DNA of 64,000 nucleotides from positions 1,798,001 through 1,862,000 of the forward strand of contig JAYXKI010000002.1 of the NCBI GenBank assembly GCA_037892935.1. Reading direction: 5' to 3'. Shown one piece after another: positions 22,801 through 34,490 of the stretch (positions are counted from its first letter, which is position 1; each line of letters begins with the position of its first letter). This stretch comes from Phlebopus portentosus. Lineage: Eukaryota > Basidiomycota > Agaricomycetes > Boletales > Boletinellaceae. Both the position numbers and the translations under genes were made by a program. Under the pieces are notes generated by a model that was not told the DNA's origin, searched no databases, and saw nothing but the letters and a program-made list of their open reading frames with translations.

Positions 22801-24307
22801 TTATCGCCATATCCCATTTTGTATGTTTGGGTAACCTCCTTGATCTGTCTGGATCAAATACGTCTGCATAGTCTGCAATTTGCTTTGGTAGGAGTTTTCG
22901 CCAATCTCGTTTCTCTGTGCTGAGTAATCCTTCTGCAGCTGCCTTCTGCTGTGAATACTGCTGTGATACTGAACTCGCTTTGTTCAGTGGTTGTGAGACT
23001 TGGTTCCTTGGTGACCAATTTCGCTTAAGGTCTAGCTCTAGCTTTTCAGCGAGCTCTTCCTTTCTGGTGAGGGTAATTGGTTGATCGGTCATTCTGAGCC
23101 TTTCAATGTCTAGTGGCTCTATATCATGCATAGAAGTGTCTTCTGTTGTCTCCTGTTCATCTTGCATATCGATATCGCTATTCTCGTCTGCCCATCTTGT
23201 ACGCTTTGGTGTGGGAGTTGCTTCTTTGAGTGGTATTGGTCATGGTGTCCAATTTCGTTTCGTTCCTGCCATTCGTCTGTCATGATATCGTTCCTCTGGT
23301 GGATGTGTACTAGTTGTCATCCCAGGGTTTTCCTTTGGTACTGGCTGGATTTTTTTGCCATCTGGTTTCTTCTGTACCAGTGGTAGTGGTCGCCTTCTTC
23401 GTAGTGGCTGTTTCTTCCAACGCTTAGGAGAGTCGTTTATTTCCTCCTGTTCGTCTTGGCTATGCTTGCCTGTTACTTCGGTAACTTCGTTTTCAGATGT
23501 CTGGTACAATTGCCATGCTGGGATCATCCTTCTCAGTATGTGCCTTGTTCGTCGTTGCACTGTAATCATTCCTTCTGATGATTGTCTTGATGTAGAGTCT
23601 GGTATCGTTTCCATGCTCGGACTCTTTGCTTCGTCTGCCTTCTTTGGCTGTTCTGGTTTCGGTGTTACTGGTCGGCTTTCCAGTTTCGCTTGCGGCTTCA
23701 TCTCTTGAGGGTTTCCATTGTTACCTTCCCTCCATGGTGCAAATAGTATTCCTGGTGCTCCAGAGTGTCGATAGTTGTCTCTGTTCTGAGCTTGTTGCTT
23801 TGTGTTATGCCTAGGTCTTATCTTGTCAGATTTGTCTTTCCTCTGCCGCTTTCGCTTGCGCTTTCTGCGCTTTCGCTTCTTGATAGCTCGTATAATGCTA
23901 AGCTCAAATGGTATCACATTACCATTCCGATTCCATATTTGATTCTTCCAATCAATTTCTGGATTGACTTTGGCCAAATAGTCAATGCCTAGGATCACTT
24001 GATCCTGTCCCGTAGTTGCTACTGCCAGTGTTTGTGGCTGTGGCTTAGGTCCATCAAAGATTAATGAGTAGACCTCGTGTGTGATTGCTCCTCCTTGGTT
24101 TGGGCTTCCATCGGCATTATTCAGGGGTCGAGGGTGATCAAGTCTCTTCTTGAATAGGTTATGGTGTCGTACCAGGTTGGGGTGTATCCTACTACATGTT
24201 GCTCCGGAATCAATTAACGCTTGGACTGCTAGGGTCTTTGTTCCAACCTTCACTCGAATAGGTAATCGAGGATGCAATGCATGTATTGGCAATCGCTTAT
24301 TATACAT
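19898..24307 (-). pseudogene. Element C pol with C-terminal chromodomain (multiple stops)
   Basis: One frame from 24307 to 19898 with stops at 23240-23242, 22610-22612, 22067-22069, 20816-20818 (TAA) and 20801-20803. Order: aspartic protease (ALIDSGATCSRIHP), basic/low-complexity spacer, RT (FFTLDMRSGYNNLRI, YLDD at about 22300), RNase H (where the first catalytic Asp of T-D-A-S reads Asn), integrase with HHCC finger and D...D...E (CDLITD, VISD, DGQTERLN), and a chromodomain with YLIQWKEYQERTWEP near the end. Chromodomains of this group direct integration to marked chromatin. No other coding unit is needed to explain this stretch. Confidence 0.9.
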
Positions 24308-24411
24308 CGCTTCACTGGGGTTGAACCCAGGAGGTATGAAACACTGGTTGTTGAAACCATTCTTGCTACTCTTTGTACTCTCGCATTGCGCAGTCTTGTT
24401 CGATGGAGGTT

Positions 24412-26685
24412 CTAGTCTTTTCCCTGTTGCTCTTTACTTGCTAGGGAATTCTGGAAGTTGTTTCGGTATTCTTCGTCATGCTTGCAGGTGTATCCTGCTG
24501 ATTCGTCTCCTCTAGCCCATGCTATGTGATCATAGTGGACTGGCCTTCGACAATGAGGGTCGGGACATGTTTCCTTGAAATTCACAGCTCGTGCTGTCAT
24601 CGGCTTTCGTTTCTGACCATTTGTTCTCTTCTTCGGCTGTCCTAAGGAAGAACCCTTTTGCTTCCTTGGTGCTTTGCAATTCTTCGAGTAGTGTCCAATC
24701 TTTCCACAGTTGTAGCATTTTGCTCCCTTCTTCAGCAAGCCTCAGAGTGCATCTACATCCATGGCGTCTGGATCACGTTTTGCTTGTTGTATTGGTGGTC
24801 GGAATGATGACTGCCCATTTGTTTTGAATCTCGGGGTATATATCTGACTTCCAATCAGCTTCTGTCTTGCATCGACATCTGCTAAGTTGCTTGTCCATGT
24901 CATCCATTCTTCCAGCTTGTACTTTTCAAAAGCATCGGGTTGTACAGATTTGACTCGTCGTTTGACCCAATTATCTAGTCCTTTGACATAGATGTACTTG
25001 AGCATAGTAGCATCAATTGATGGTGGTGCTCTAGCTCTGAGTTGTCGAAATTCATCATTGTATGCCCTGATGCTTGATCCTTTTTGCTGGATGCATAGAA
25101 GATGGAATAGTGCTTCTTGTTCTCCAACTATTGGATGTCCTGCTCGGACTCTCATCCAATCCAACATCTGCTTCAAAGATGTGAACATTCCTCCTCCATT
25201 TGGATCGATAATTGCTGGTACTGGTTTCAGCTTTCCTTTATCATCAAATGATGTCAAGGTCTGCTTCTCTGCAAACCAATCGTAGCTGTCGCCTTCAAGT
25301 GCTGCAAATAGACTCTTTGCAATCTCATCCTCGCTCTTGACTCCATGCTGTGCCAATTTTGAAATACATCGGCTGACCCATAGATTAATATCTTCGCTTC
25401 GCTTGCTATAGTACTTTGGCAGTTTGATGCTGTGTTTAGAGAGTTGTATCTGAAGAGTTTGTAGTTGCGTCTCCAGGATCTAAACTTTCTGGTCGGTGGT
25501 CGACATGATCGTATGTGATTATAGGCACTGCTGGTGGCGAATATGTAGCTGGATGTTCTGGTGCTTGGGCTGTTACTAAACCACTGGTTGGTACTTGGAG
25601 TGTAGTGCTTCGACTATTAAACCCTTGCAACAAGTATGGGTTTAGTGCTCGTGATAACTCCTCGTCGGATGATACTGTTCCGTCGGAAGTATGCTCTGCT
25701 CGATGATGTAGCTCTCGAATTCGTTGAGCTTCCTGTCTGAGATACTCTGCGTGCTCGAGTATGTTCCTTGCAGTACTTTCTGTTGTCTGTACTGATGCAA
25801 TCAATGTCAAGTAGGCTTGTTGACTTGATTCGACTGTTTGTCCTAGTGTCAGGAGTGCTTCGCGTAAGTTGCTAATGTCTTCTGCAACATTTGGTGTCGA
25901 TTGAGTGATCCTTGTAAGTTCTGTAGTTGCTGTTTCAACTGCTTGGATTCGTTGCTTGTGGGCGTTAAGTGTATTGCATAAATGTTCTATCTCGTCTTGA
26001 ACTACTGATATCTCCATGGTAACTTGTTGGCTTAGGAGTATAACTGATTGATCTAGTGAATTGTCGTTTCGATGTAGTGTTGCTACTTGTGCTCCTAGTC
26101 CATTGGTGTTAATCTCGAGTGCTTCAAGTCATTGTCCAACTGTAGTTGCGTATGCTCCACTCAGCAGGTTGTTATCTGCTTGAGCTCTCGCTTGACTAGT
26201 CTGTAGTCCTTCGAGTTGTACTATCCTCTCTCGTAGAGATAGTATTATGGGTGGATATTCGTTGTCTGTTCGGGTGGCAGTTCCCCAAAGAATGTCTCTA
26301 TCCAGTTCCAATCTCGATATCCTTCCTTGGATATGATTCAGTTTGCTATCTTGGTGCGATCCTGATCTCGTTTGGTTATTTGTTCGGTTACTCGTCCTTT
26401 GGTTGTTACTTCTTCCACTTGAGTTCTCTGGATGGTTCATTAACCACGTTTCTCGCCTATAGCTTCAGGCGAATCATTATGAGGTACGGTAGACCAAGCC
26501 ATTCCTTTCTCGTCGAATTTAGCAATAGTAGATGGTACTGTTGCTACCTTGGTTGTTGTTGTTTGTGTGCTCCCAACTGCAGGGCTACCAGATGCCTTTG
26601 CTATTAGGTACACTTCATCAGTAAAGGGGTTATGATAATAGATGTTTGATTTGAGTGAATCGGGTTTGTTCTCCAGGATGTGCAC
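24412..26685 (-). pseudogene. Element C gag region (coiled-coil, capsid, zinc knuckle), broken
   Basis: Successive minus-strand blocks: 26685-26440, overlapping by TAATG with 26440-26129; 26017-25436, rich in Gln/Glu and likely coiled-coil; 25356-24742 capsid-like (WVSRCISKLAQHG, LLCIQQKGSSIRAYNDEFRQL); and 24738-24412 with zinc knuckle CYNCGKIGHYSKNC. Stops at 26129-26131 and 24742-24744 are TGA in frame with the next block; a frameshift lies near 25440. The first small block may be a separate leader protein or gag start. Confidence 0.8.
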
Positions 26686-26812
26686 TTGTCCTAGGGAATG
26701 GGTTTGCTAATCTCGAAACTAGCAGCGTCAATAGGGACTTGAGGTCGACGGTCCTCGCCTCGATAAAACACTAGCCAAGAACCTTGCCCGTGAGAGGTGG
26801 TGTTAAAACTAG
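26686..26812. other. Element C leader between primer-binding site and gag
   Basis: About 125 bp without a frame of note; 5' untranslated leader of element C by position. Confidence 0.5.
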
Positions 26813-26831
26813 CGAGTGATCTTTCGATCCA
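26813..26831 (-). other. Primer-binding site of element C
   Basis: Minus strand TGGATCGAAAGATCACTCG, one base inside the LTR. Starts with TGG as expected for tRNA CCA pairing. Differs from the site shared by A, B and D, so another tRNA primes this family. Confidence 0.65.
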
Positions 26832-26832
26832 A

Positions 26833-28398
26833 TGTTAGAGGTGTAGGTCCGGGGTTACACCGGTTTCGATCCTTTTGCCTAAGCAGCGGTATGTTGTGCA
26901 GAGGTGATCTATCTACCCACGTTTAGCTGTACCACGTGGTCCCCTTACTATCCCTCCTAGTTGCAGTCCTGGTAAGGGATGCTTTCAGAAACAAGGTAGA
27001 GTAAGAGCAGATTGGGATTTCCAAGAGGCGTAGTAGTACAAAGCACACAGTGAGTCGTGTTAGGACACTATCACCAGTGTGTTAAGAGGATCGAAAGATG
27101 GGGGAAAGAGGGCCTACTTCTAATGCTATTTATGCTTTCTAGATAATCCATTTTCCATCCTATTTCTTACTCATCTTCTCTCCACTTTACTCCACCATGC
27201 TCCACCTTGCTCCACTTCTCTCCACCATTACATCACTTCCTTCGTCATTCTGCTCTACTGAGCGCCACTTTGCTCCAATGTATCTCCACTATGATGGAAT
27301 TCTGTGGGGTTGCTGACTGAGACAATAGGGGTGCTGCTCCAGTATGGAAAGCTCCACTGTCAGTGCTCCACTATGACGTCGATTCTATCACCAGGTGAGA
27401 TTGTAGCTCTTGGTGCAATGTAGGCAGCTCGATATGTGACTCTTCGCTGTTCGTCTTGTGGTCCGAAGGGTGTAAGCACAACTCGCACATCAGTATTGAG
27501 ATGTCGGGTTGGTGTAGAGTATGGTCCAATGCATACCATAAATTGTATGAGTTCAGCTGGGGGATGCAGTTGTGTTCAAGTGACTAGCTATGCTTTGCCT
27601 GGGAGTCTAACATCGCGAATGTATTGCCATATCCTTCATTGAAGTACCAGTTGTAGTTGCTTGGTGTCCAGGTTCGCATTCTTTGGTAAATAAAGGTTTG
27701 CTTGTACTGTAGAGGCTGGACATGAGTTATGCAGCTCTGGCTTGTACCATCCTAGTATCCTCCAAGTTATCGGGTCTGCAGCTCGAGGGGTTCGAGTTGT
27801 AACAATGAGTTCCTCATGTCGCTTGGGTATTATAGGATTTGGTGGATTGGCATGTAACGCTTCTTGCGTGTGACGTTGGACTTCGATTTGGCAGTCACAC
27901 ATTTCGCTTGTAGCATGACATACTGTGAAGTATATCTCATAAAGGACCATGTACGCTTGGGCACAAGTCTGACAGTGCTGAAATGCCAGTGATGTCTCCA
28001 TTGGGCTCGGATTAGCCTTTAGACTTTAGGTGTTAGGCTTTAGTAGTTGTGTTCTAGACTTCTCGGGCTTCTAGTAGTTTTGATCGCTTCTTGACTTCTT
28101 TTAATCAGGTCGGGTCAGGAGTTTGGTCGGCGGTGTTAAGGTGACGGTCGGCGGTAGTAAATCGGCGGTGGTAATTACTGGTTGGCGGTGTTAAGTAGTC
28201 TGCGGGGTTACGTACTTGTGGCGTGCTTCTCAGGTGCTCATATATTGCTGTTGATGCCCATGACTGTTGCCTTGGTCACGTTAACAGTAGTTTGGCTCTA
28301 GTGACTGCTAGACTGTTACTAGTCGCATTTGGAATGCTGATCCTGTTGATCTGCCAATCGTGTCGATCTTGATGCGAGTTTTTGAGCAGATCCTTTCA
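26833..28398 (-). repeat. 5' LTR of element C (1566 bp)
   Basis: In element direction begins TGAAAGGATC and ends CCTCTAACA. Same sequence as the solo LTR 29175-53132 without its insert (1561 bp). Contains the LTR reading frame at 27360-28001. Confidence 0.88.
27360..28001 (-). pseudogene. LTR-encoded reading frame of family C, copy in 5' LTR
   Basis: ATG at 28001 to TGA at 27360, 213 codons, with three in-frame stops near the middle (TGA, TAG, TGA). At those same codons the solo LTR copy (52099-52740) has CGA, TGG and CGA, so the common ancestor was open there. Protein is Cys-containing near the N-terminus (HCQTCAQAY, CDCQ), then ITWRILGWYKPEL, IRDVRLPGKA, and ends RVTYRAAYIAPRATI. No family recognised; no signal peptide or membrane segment. 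Function unknown. It starts about 400 nt into the LTR in the sense direction. Confidence 0.5.
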
Positions 28399-29174
28399 AT
28401 CAGGTTCCGGCCTAGAACCCTACTCAATATGAAGGCTCCATTTGGCATGACTACTCGTCTGTTCAAGTTACGTAGACACTTCCTAGCCTGGATATACTCA
28501 AGTACCTTTGGGCATGATCTTATAAAGTGGTCAGGATCACTGCAGAATGCACATCCGGGTGTGCGAGCTAATGGGGCAGGTTGTAGACCTGTTGCAATTC
28601 AAGGGTCCTAGCCCCTAGTGAGTAATTTCAGTATTACTTGAAATTCTTTCAGTGTTTTCCAGACTTTACTCAAGTCCATTTCTTCCTTCTTGACAGTCAC
28701 TCCATGTCCTCCTGATGATGTGCTCATTATTGTGCTCATTCCACTGCTCATCGGGTCTGATCTGATCTGATCAATTGCAGATCCCAAAAGAATATACATA
28801 GCTGCATTTGCTACTTTCTCAATGTCATAGGGGTTGCCCCTCTCATAGTCTGGGTCTTTGATTTCGAGCCTCTGCAGGATATCCTTCCTAGTCTGGCCCA
28901 ATATGCCTCAAAGAAATGTGAATTTTGAGTCATTCTCGATAAGTTTGTTGCTGGCAATGAGATACCTGGCTCTGCATAGGAACTCGTGATGATAAGTGCT
29001 GAATTCATCTCTGGTGTGAATACCTTTCTTGGCCCATTCAGCAATGAACTGCTCCAATTTGCCCCTAGAGTATCTCTTGCCATCTACCAAACTTGGAAAA
29101 AGCTTCTTGATGGCCAATTTGAGATCTTCGACATTTGCAGAGGTGGCAGAAACTTCCGGGAGAGTTTTCCATAC
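28399..29174 (-). pseudogene. Element D gag, C-terminal fragment
   Basis: Minus strand: LFPSLVDGKRYSRGKLEQFIAEWAKKGI..., PYDIEKV..., VKKEEMDLSKVWKTLKEFQV, then zinc knuckle CAFCSDPDHFIRSC and KVLEYIQARKCL. Clear relative of gag A (SLTAGKRYSKGELEH, VKKEEVDLAKVMDTL, CNFCGEAGHYIRSC). Interrupted at 28399 by element C and at 29174 by the solo LTR. A frameshift lies near 28905 and another near 28610. Confidence 0.85.
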
Positions 29175-29418
29175 TGTTAGAGGTATAGGTCCAAGGTTAC
29201 ACCAGTTTTGATCCTTTTGCCTAAGCAGCGGTATGTTGTGCAGAGGTGATCTATCTACCCACGTTTAGCTGTACCATGCAGTCCCCTTACTATCCTTCCT
29301 AGTTGCAGTCTTAGTTAGGGATGCTTTCAAAGACAAGGTAGAGTAAGAGCAGATTGGGATTTCCAAGAGGCGTAGTAGTACAAAGCACACAGTGAGTCAT
29401 GTTAGGACACTATCACCA

Positions 29419-29435
29419 CATCAGGAAATCAGTCC
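29419..29435 (+). repeat. Left terminal inverted repeat of T copy 2
   Basis: Same 17 bases as 56-72. Confidence 0.87.
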
Positions 29436-29513
29436 ATTTGAGTTATTAATGGATAGTGAATTATAACACCATAGTAGTTCATAGTAGTGCATAGTATACT
29501 ATAGTAATATATA

Positions 29514-30063
29514 GTAATATATAGATACATATAGATAGTATTCTATAGTAATGCATAGTATATAGATATGAATAGCAATTAATAGTATCACATAGTTTGA
29601 TACCTCTGTATAGGGCCTGGTAGACAGTTATAGGTAATAGTTCAAAGAAGTATATAGCTGTTTATAGTGGTGAGCAATTCATAACAGTATTTAGATAGCA
29701 ATAGAGGTTAGTAATATATAGTCAATATATGATTAGTTATATATAGTAATATATAGTAATATATAGATGCGTATAGATGATATCCTATAGTAACATATAC
29801 TACATAGATATAAATAGTAATCAATAGTAGTATATTGTCTGATATCTCTGTATAGATCCTAATAAATAGTTATAGTCCATAGTTTAAAGAAGTATATAGT
29901 TGTTTATAGTGGTAAACTGTCTATATTACTGGATAGAGATTAGTAATACATAGTCAATATATGACTAGTAATATATAGTAATATATAAATGCATATAGAT
30001 GATATTCTATATCAATATTAGTACATAGTTATGAATAGCAATCAATCACTGCATATTGGAGAT
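29514..30063. repeat. AT-rich subterminal tandem repeat of T copy 2
   Basis: Counterpart of 151-700 with the same 220-240-bp period. The following 400 bp to the HSP70 fragment hold no gene that I can see. Confidence 0.63.
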
Positions 30064-30470
30064 CCTTAACACATGCCTGTGTAGCTGAACATACCCAAGA
30101 TAAGGAAATCTACACAAAAATCTGTCTTACATCACACAGAAAATTTGTGTAGAACAAGGTACATTAGGTATACAAATATATGCATTTCTGTGTAGATCAC
30201 CTAACATAAATGTCTGTATAGTTTCGTCTAGCTGACATGGTGTTTGATTAGGTTTTGAGAGTTGATATACAAGAACTGGACTAGATTTACATAATAGAAC
30301 TATGTAAATCTACACAGATCTACATGGGCCAGTGCTAGTATTTGACGGGCTTAGATTCATTTTGAGATGTTGTCCTCTTTGTCTCTTGCCACCACTGTCA
30401 TGCCACTCTTTTCACCCTCAGCACCTATAAATTATCTCCATCTCTGCTTTATCCTCCTCATTCATGACTG

Positions 30471-30574
30471 TTTTACAGCACCGTCACTGAGGCCATCATC
30501 ACTATTCCTGCTTACTTTAACAACTCGCAATGTCAGGCAACACCAGTGTCATCTCTGGCCTCAACTTCTTCCGA
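30471..30574 (+). pseudogene. HSP70 fragment, T copy 2, part before element B
   Basis: TVTEA.ITIPAYFNNSQ-type HSP70 sequence, cut at 30574 by element B. The last four bases CCGA are repeated at 45155-45158, and the reading resumes at 45159. Confidence 0.78.
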
Positions 30575-32413
30575 TGTAGACTATCAGACTCTCCTAGATA
30601 GGGACAAAGGCGGCGGCGGCGGCGTTCGACCACAGAGAGGCGATGTCAAAGGTGTCAAGAGGAAAAAGGGGAGGTCCTACCAGATCTACAGACTACCTAC
30701 AGGCTTTCAGAAGCGACACTCAGCTCAGATGCACAAGGATCTGGCCGTTAGGCAGATCTGCCGCGCCTTCGAATAACTCGCCGTGGCGATCCGGGCCTCG
30801 ACAGCTGTATAGGGATCGTCGAGTCCGACTGAACTGGCGAAGGGGTCGCAGCGGCGGACTGGGTGTGGCGCCGGCGGAGGTTCGCACCAGTGCGATTCTG
30901 CCTGGTAGTCGGGGAGATGACGTTGGAACGACACAGAGAAGATGTGGGAGAGAGAGCGTCGACACTACTTGAAAGGGTAGTAGTGTCGGCGGTGGACCGA
31001 CGTGGAGGCGGCGGAGGCGGCGAGAAGTGGGAGACTGGATTCAGTCGGAAAGGGGCACCGGCGCCGACGGTAGCGGCGAACACAAGAAGAGTGACAGCTG
31101 CGTCGAGACGTCGAGGAAGTATAACAGATGCCTAGAAGAGTGACGGCTGCGTCGAGGCGTTGAGGAAGAATCACAAACGATCTGAACCGAGCAGCGGTGA
31201 CGAAACACAAAAGGGGCCTCAGGCGCAGGGAGAAATCGAAGACCGTGGGATTGATTACTAGAGGAGTGACGGCTGCGTCAGGACGTGGAGGAGGAATCCC
31301 GAACACTCAGGACCGAGCGGCGGTGGAGGCTAGAGAGAGAGGGACGGCGATGCAGATATAAGTGGGAAGTCCCCGGAGCGATTACTAGACGAGTGACAGC
31401 TGCGCAGAAGGGAGATGACCAGGGCGGCGAATGAGCTCAGCGGCTTCTATCCTGTGAGATCGGGGGCCACGCCGTCAGGACGGGATCGGCGAGGGCACGT
31501 GACCGGGAGTTCGCCCGATCCGGCTGTCTGGTTCTCTGTATATACTGGTTTCTTGATGGAGGCTCCTTTACTTGTGGTTGGTCTCTGGTAGCTGCATTCT
31601 AGAGTGTATATCTGCTGCTTTTTAGGATAGATACATGCTCTCTATATATACTATGAGTCCTTGATAAGAAATATCACTTAAAGCGGCGGGCGGCGAGGCG
31701 CGACAGGCGCGCCGCGACGGCGGGGGCCACCGCCGAGATGCGCCGCCAAGCCACCAAGACCTAGGGGCACCCCAATCGGAACGGCGGAGTGCTGGTACAT
31801 CGTGTCGGACGTCGGGGCCGTTCGGATCGGTCAGGACGCGCTCTATATGGATCTGAAACGCCAAGGGGTCGAATAAAACTAAAAGGGGGAATATACGGAC
31901 GGCCGCCGGGCATGCTACCATGCTCGGCGTACAATGTGGGATGATAAGAATATAAAACAATCAACGAAATGGACCTGAGATTGGCTATCGTTCACCCAGC
32001 CGGCGCGGCGGCGGGCATACACCTCCGCGATGGCGCGATATACATCCGCCGCAGCGTGTCCGGCCGCCGTGCGAGCATTTCCGAAGCCCGGAGTCACCGG
32101 ATTCGGCAGAACCGTTCTTGAGAGAGGCTGGAGAAGGGGAACTAGGATTTGGTCGAAGGGGGGACAAGGTGATCATAAGATAGGAGTGGAGGCGTCGCCG
32201 CTGGTTTGTATGGTCGGCGGCGGCGGCAGCGTGGGTGCTGTTCCTAGGCCGCCGAAAGTCCGGCGGCCACTGAGCAGGCTGTATTATGGGTAACGGCGGC
32301 GAAGGCTGGTTTGCTGACAATAGTATGCGGGGTGTCCTGGGTATGGCATAGGGGAGTACAGCCCTTACAGGCCTGTGCCGCTGGACCGGTACAGGTTAGT
32401 GCGGTGCACTACA
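30575..32413 (-). repeat. 3' LTR of element B
   Basis: 1839 bp. Plus strand begins TGTAGACTAT and ends GCACTACA. GC-rich, so full of chance frames up to about 110 codons in several frames; none supported. Confidence 0.92.
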
Positions 32414-32542
32414 TCTCCTTCTGACGAAGTAAAAAAAAGATTAAAAAAAAAAAAATGCTGGGTAGTGTAGGGGAGGTTTTTAGGCGAAGTTGAGCGGGGG
32501 TTGTGATGTAACTGGGTGGTATGTCTGTGACTTGCTCCTGGA

Positions 32543-33895
32543 TTAGTCTTCGGTTGTGAGATCGATCATCGGCAGATCGTGGATTGGTGCGGCGGTGTGC
32601 GGTGGAGGGTTGGCTCTGTCCGCCGCATCTTGTTGAGGTACGTTGTTGAGGTATGGGTGATGTTCAATGGATTCCCGAAGCTCGGCGAGGTGCTCTTCGA
32701 TGTCCTGGGCAGCTGCGATTGCTGAGAGCGAATACTGTTGTGCTTGGAGTATAATGGCGATGATGTTGGCGGCACAGTTGTGTATATCATCGTCGCCGCG
32801 CTCGTCGAAGAGGCGTAAGACTTGGATTATGGCATTGTGGGATAGTTCTGAGGCGGCGTCGGAGTAAATGACGGCGTTTTCGAGTGCAATAGGCGCTTCT
32901 CTGAGGATGGCGAGGGGGGCATTGGGTAGTACGCCATCGCCGAGAGGCGCGCCGAGAATTATGGGGATAGTAGTGAGGGCGCCACCGATGCGGAGCGTTT
33001 CTCGGATGCGGCAAACGAGTGTCGCTTTGTTGGCAGGTGTCAGATGGTGTCTGGCGAAGAGTTCGGGGATGATCTGAAGCATTGCGGGAACGTGTCTGGC
33101 GGGGAATGGCATCGCCGCAGGAAACGCGTCGGCGAGGAGGTCGCAAAATGATCCCCAGTTTCCGCCGGAGAGGCGTGGGTCTTGACAGAGGAGTTGCTGG
33201 GCGTCCGGCGAGGCCCAAATATATAGCAGGAAGATTAGAGTCGCCGTGTCGGGGCAGGGGTGATGAAAACTGCGAAGGGCGGCGATGAGAATATTTGGTA
33301 TAGCTGTGTAATCAGGGTGCCATGGGTAAAGGAGCATGGGGTGTCCGGGAAGTGTGATTAATTGGGCGAAGTTGAAATCTAAAAGGTGTTGGGCATGGCG
33401 GGGGAAGTGGACTGGGTGCGGGACTTGGAGTAGTGGTGTCGCCGGTGCGAATGGGAACGCTTCGGCGAGGCTGGGAACCAGCTGGGGCATGTTGTAAGGA
33501 GCGCCGATGGTATTCGTAATCTGTAGGGTAGATGTTTTGGGGGCGGCGAGTAGGTCGCCGACCGCTTTATATATTTTCGGCGAGTGTTTTCCGGGTTGGC
33601 CGGAGGGTATGATGGCTTTTGGCAAGGTGAAGTTGCCAGTATTATAGTGTAGAGGCCAATATAGGCGAAAGCCGAAGTAGTGTTCTAATGGAAGGGGGCC
33701 TAGGCGAAGGTGTTTCGTGTAGGCGGATCGTCGGCGGGACGAGTAAGTGGGATGGGAGGCTAGCGGCGAGGCTGGTTCGCCGGTAGTTCGGGTATGGTGG
33801 CCTGTAGCGGCGTGGGGCGAAGCAATCTTTGAATAGAAGGGGGCCTGGGCGAAGGAGTTTCGTATAGGCGGGGCATCGGAGGGATGAGCTTCGAT
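32543..33895 (-). CDS. Element B sense accessory frame between antisense gene and 3' LTR
   Basis: Open on the minus strand from just after a TAA at 33896-33898 to the stop at 32543, 450 codons, with no ATG in the first part; a TTG lies at 33625 and the first ATG is around residue 45 after it. Sequence is Ala/Leu/Pro/Ile-rich with no membrane or zinc motif: LLYPWHPDYTAIPNILIAAL, LIFLLYIWASPDAQQLL, AANIIAIILQAQQYSL, acidic C-terminus (MIDLTTED). Not recognised. A roughly 40-bp direct repeat (about 33688-33727 and 33826-33871) lies in its 5' part. Missing start suggests a spliced exon or non-ATG start. Head-to-head with the antisense gene at 34491. Confidence 0.5.
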   Translation of the reverse strand: MEAHPSDAPPIRNSFAQAPFYSKIASPHAATGHHTRTTGEPASPLASHPTYSSRRRSAYTKHLRLGPLPLEHYFGFRLYWPLHYNTGNFTLPKAIIPSGQPGKHSPKIYKAVGDLLAAPKTSTLQITNTIGAPYNMPQLVPSLAEAFPFAPATPLLQVPHPVHFPRHAQHLLDFNFAQLITLPGHPMLLYPWHPDYTAIPNILIAALRSFHHPCPDTATLIFLLYIWASPDAQQLLCQDPRLSGGNWGSFCDLLADAFPAAMPFPARHVPAMLQIIPELFARHHLTPANKATLVCRIRETLRIGGALTTIPIILGAPLGDGVLPNAPLAILREAPIALENAVIYSDAASELSHNAIIQVLRLFDERGDDDIHNCAANIIAIILQAQQYSLSAIAAAQDIEEHLAELRESIEHHPYLNNVPQQDAADRANPPPHTAAPIHDLPMIDLTTED

Positions 33896-34490
33896 TTAGA
33901 AGGGAGTTCGGAAGTAAAGTTTAAATGGTTAATCATGGAAGGTGTCGTCATATCATGATCTTGATCTGGTACCAGATATGGATACAATGGCCTTGTAGTC
34001 AGGGGTAGTGGTACATCGGAAATACAATTCGGTGGGCTTTTGGCGGTCCGGGAACCAGTCGGGGACGCCTGGTAGTTAACTAGGGTGGTGTAGGTCGTAG
34101 CATATAGGTTGAGGATTCGTTAATGGGTGTAGGTACGGCTAGGGTAGGGTGTGCGGCGATATTTGATGATCGGCGGGGGGGGGGGGATCGGCATAGAATG
34201 TTGTATCGGCCGGCTTGGCAGGGGTCTGGAAGGTTGGGGCTGTGTTGTGGCGGGGTTCGGCGGATTGTTCCAGCGAGTTTTGGAGGGGGGAGAGTCGCCG
34301 AGGGGTTTGTGGAATTTGAGTGGAGATTGCGGCGGAGCAGTGGGGAGGATTTGGTAATTGATTGGTAAAAAGGGGGCGGGGAGGTCGCGTGTGTGGAGGG
34401 CTGAAATCGGAGTTTGAATTGGGTGCGGTGAGGATATAGACGACGGGGACTCGTGTCTGAGTTCCCCGTTTCTCTTTTTCTCTTTCCACC
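33896..34490. other. Intergenic region between two divergent accessory genes of element B
   Basis: No supported frame; several C-rich chance frames. By position it could hold promoters for both the plus-strand gene (34491) and the minus-strand frame (33895). A G9 run is at about 34174-34185. No clear TATA box. Confidence 0.4.

Larger units (their letters stand above)
19886..28398 (-). mobile_element. Ty3/gypsy chromodomain retrotransposon C (3' end disrupted)
   Basis: Minus strand: 5' LTR 28398-26833, primer-binding site 26831-26813, gag-like frames 26685-24412, protease-RT-RNase H-integrase-chromodomain 24307-19898. T copy 1 sits only 12 bp beyond the pol stop, so the 3' LTR lies left of the window. 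The element itself interrupts the gag of element D at 28399. Many nonsense codons, nearly all CGA to TGA, show it is dead. Confidence 0.88.

Noticed and set aside
30643..31306. Many frames of 80-113 codons in the LTRs of element B
   Set aside because: They overlap one another on both strands with no motif; typical of GC-rich CGG-repeat-like sequence.
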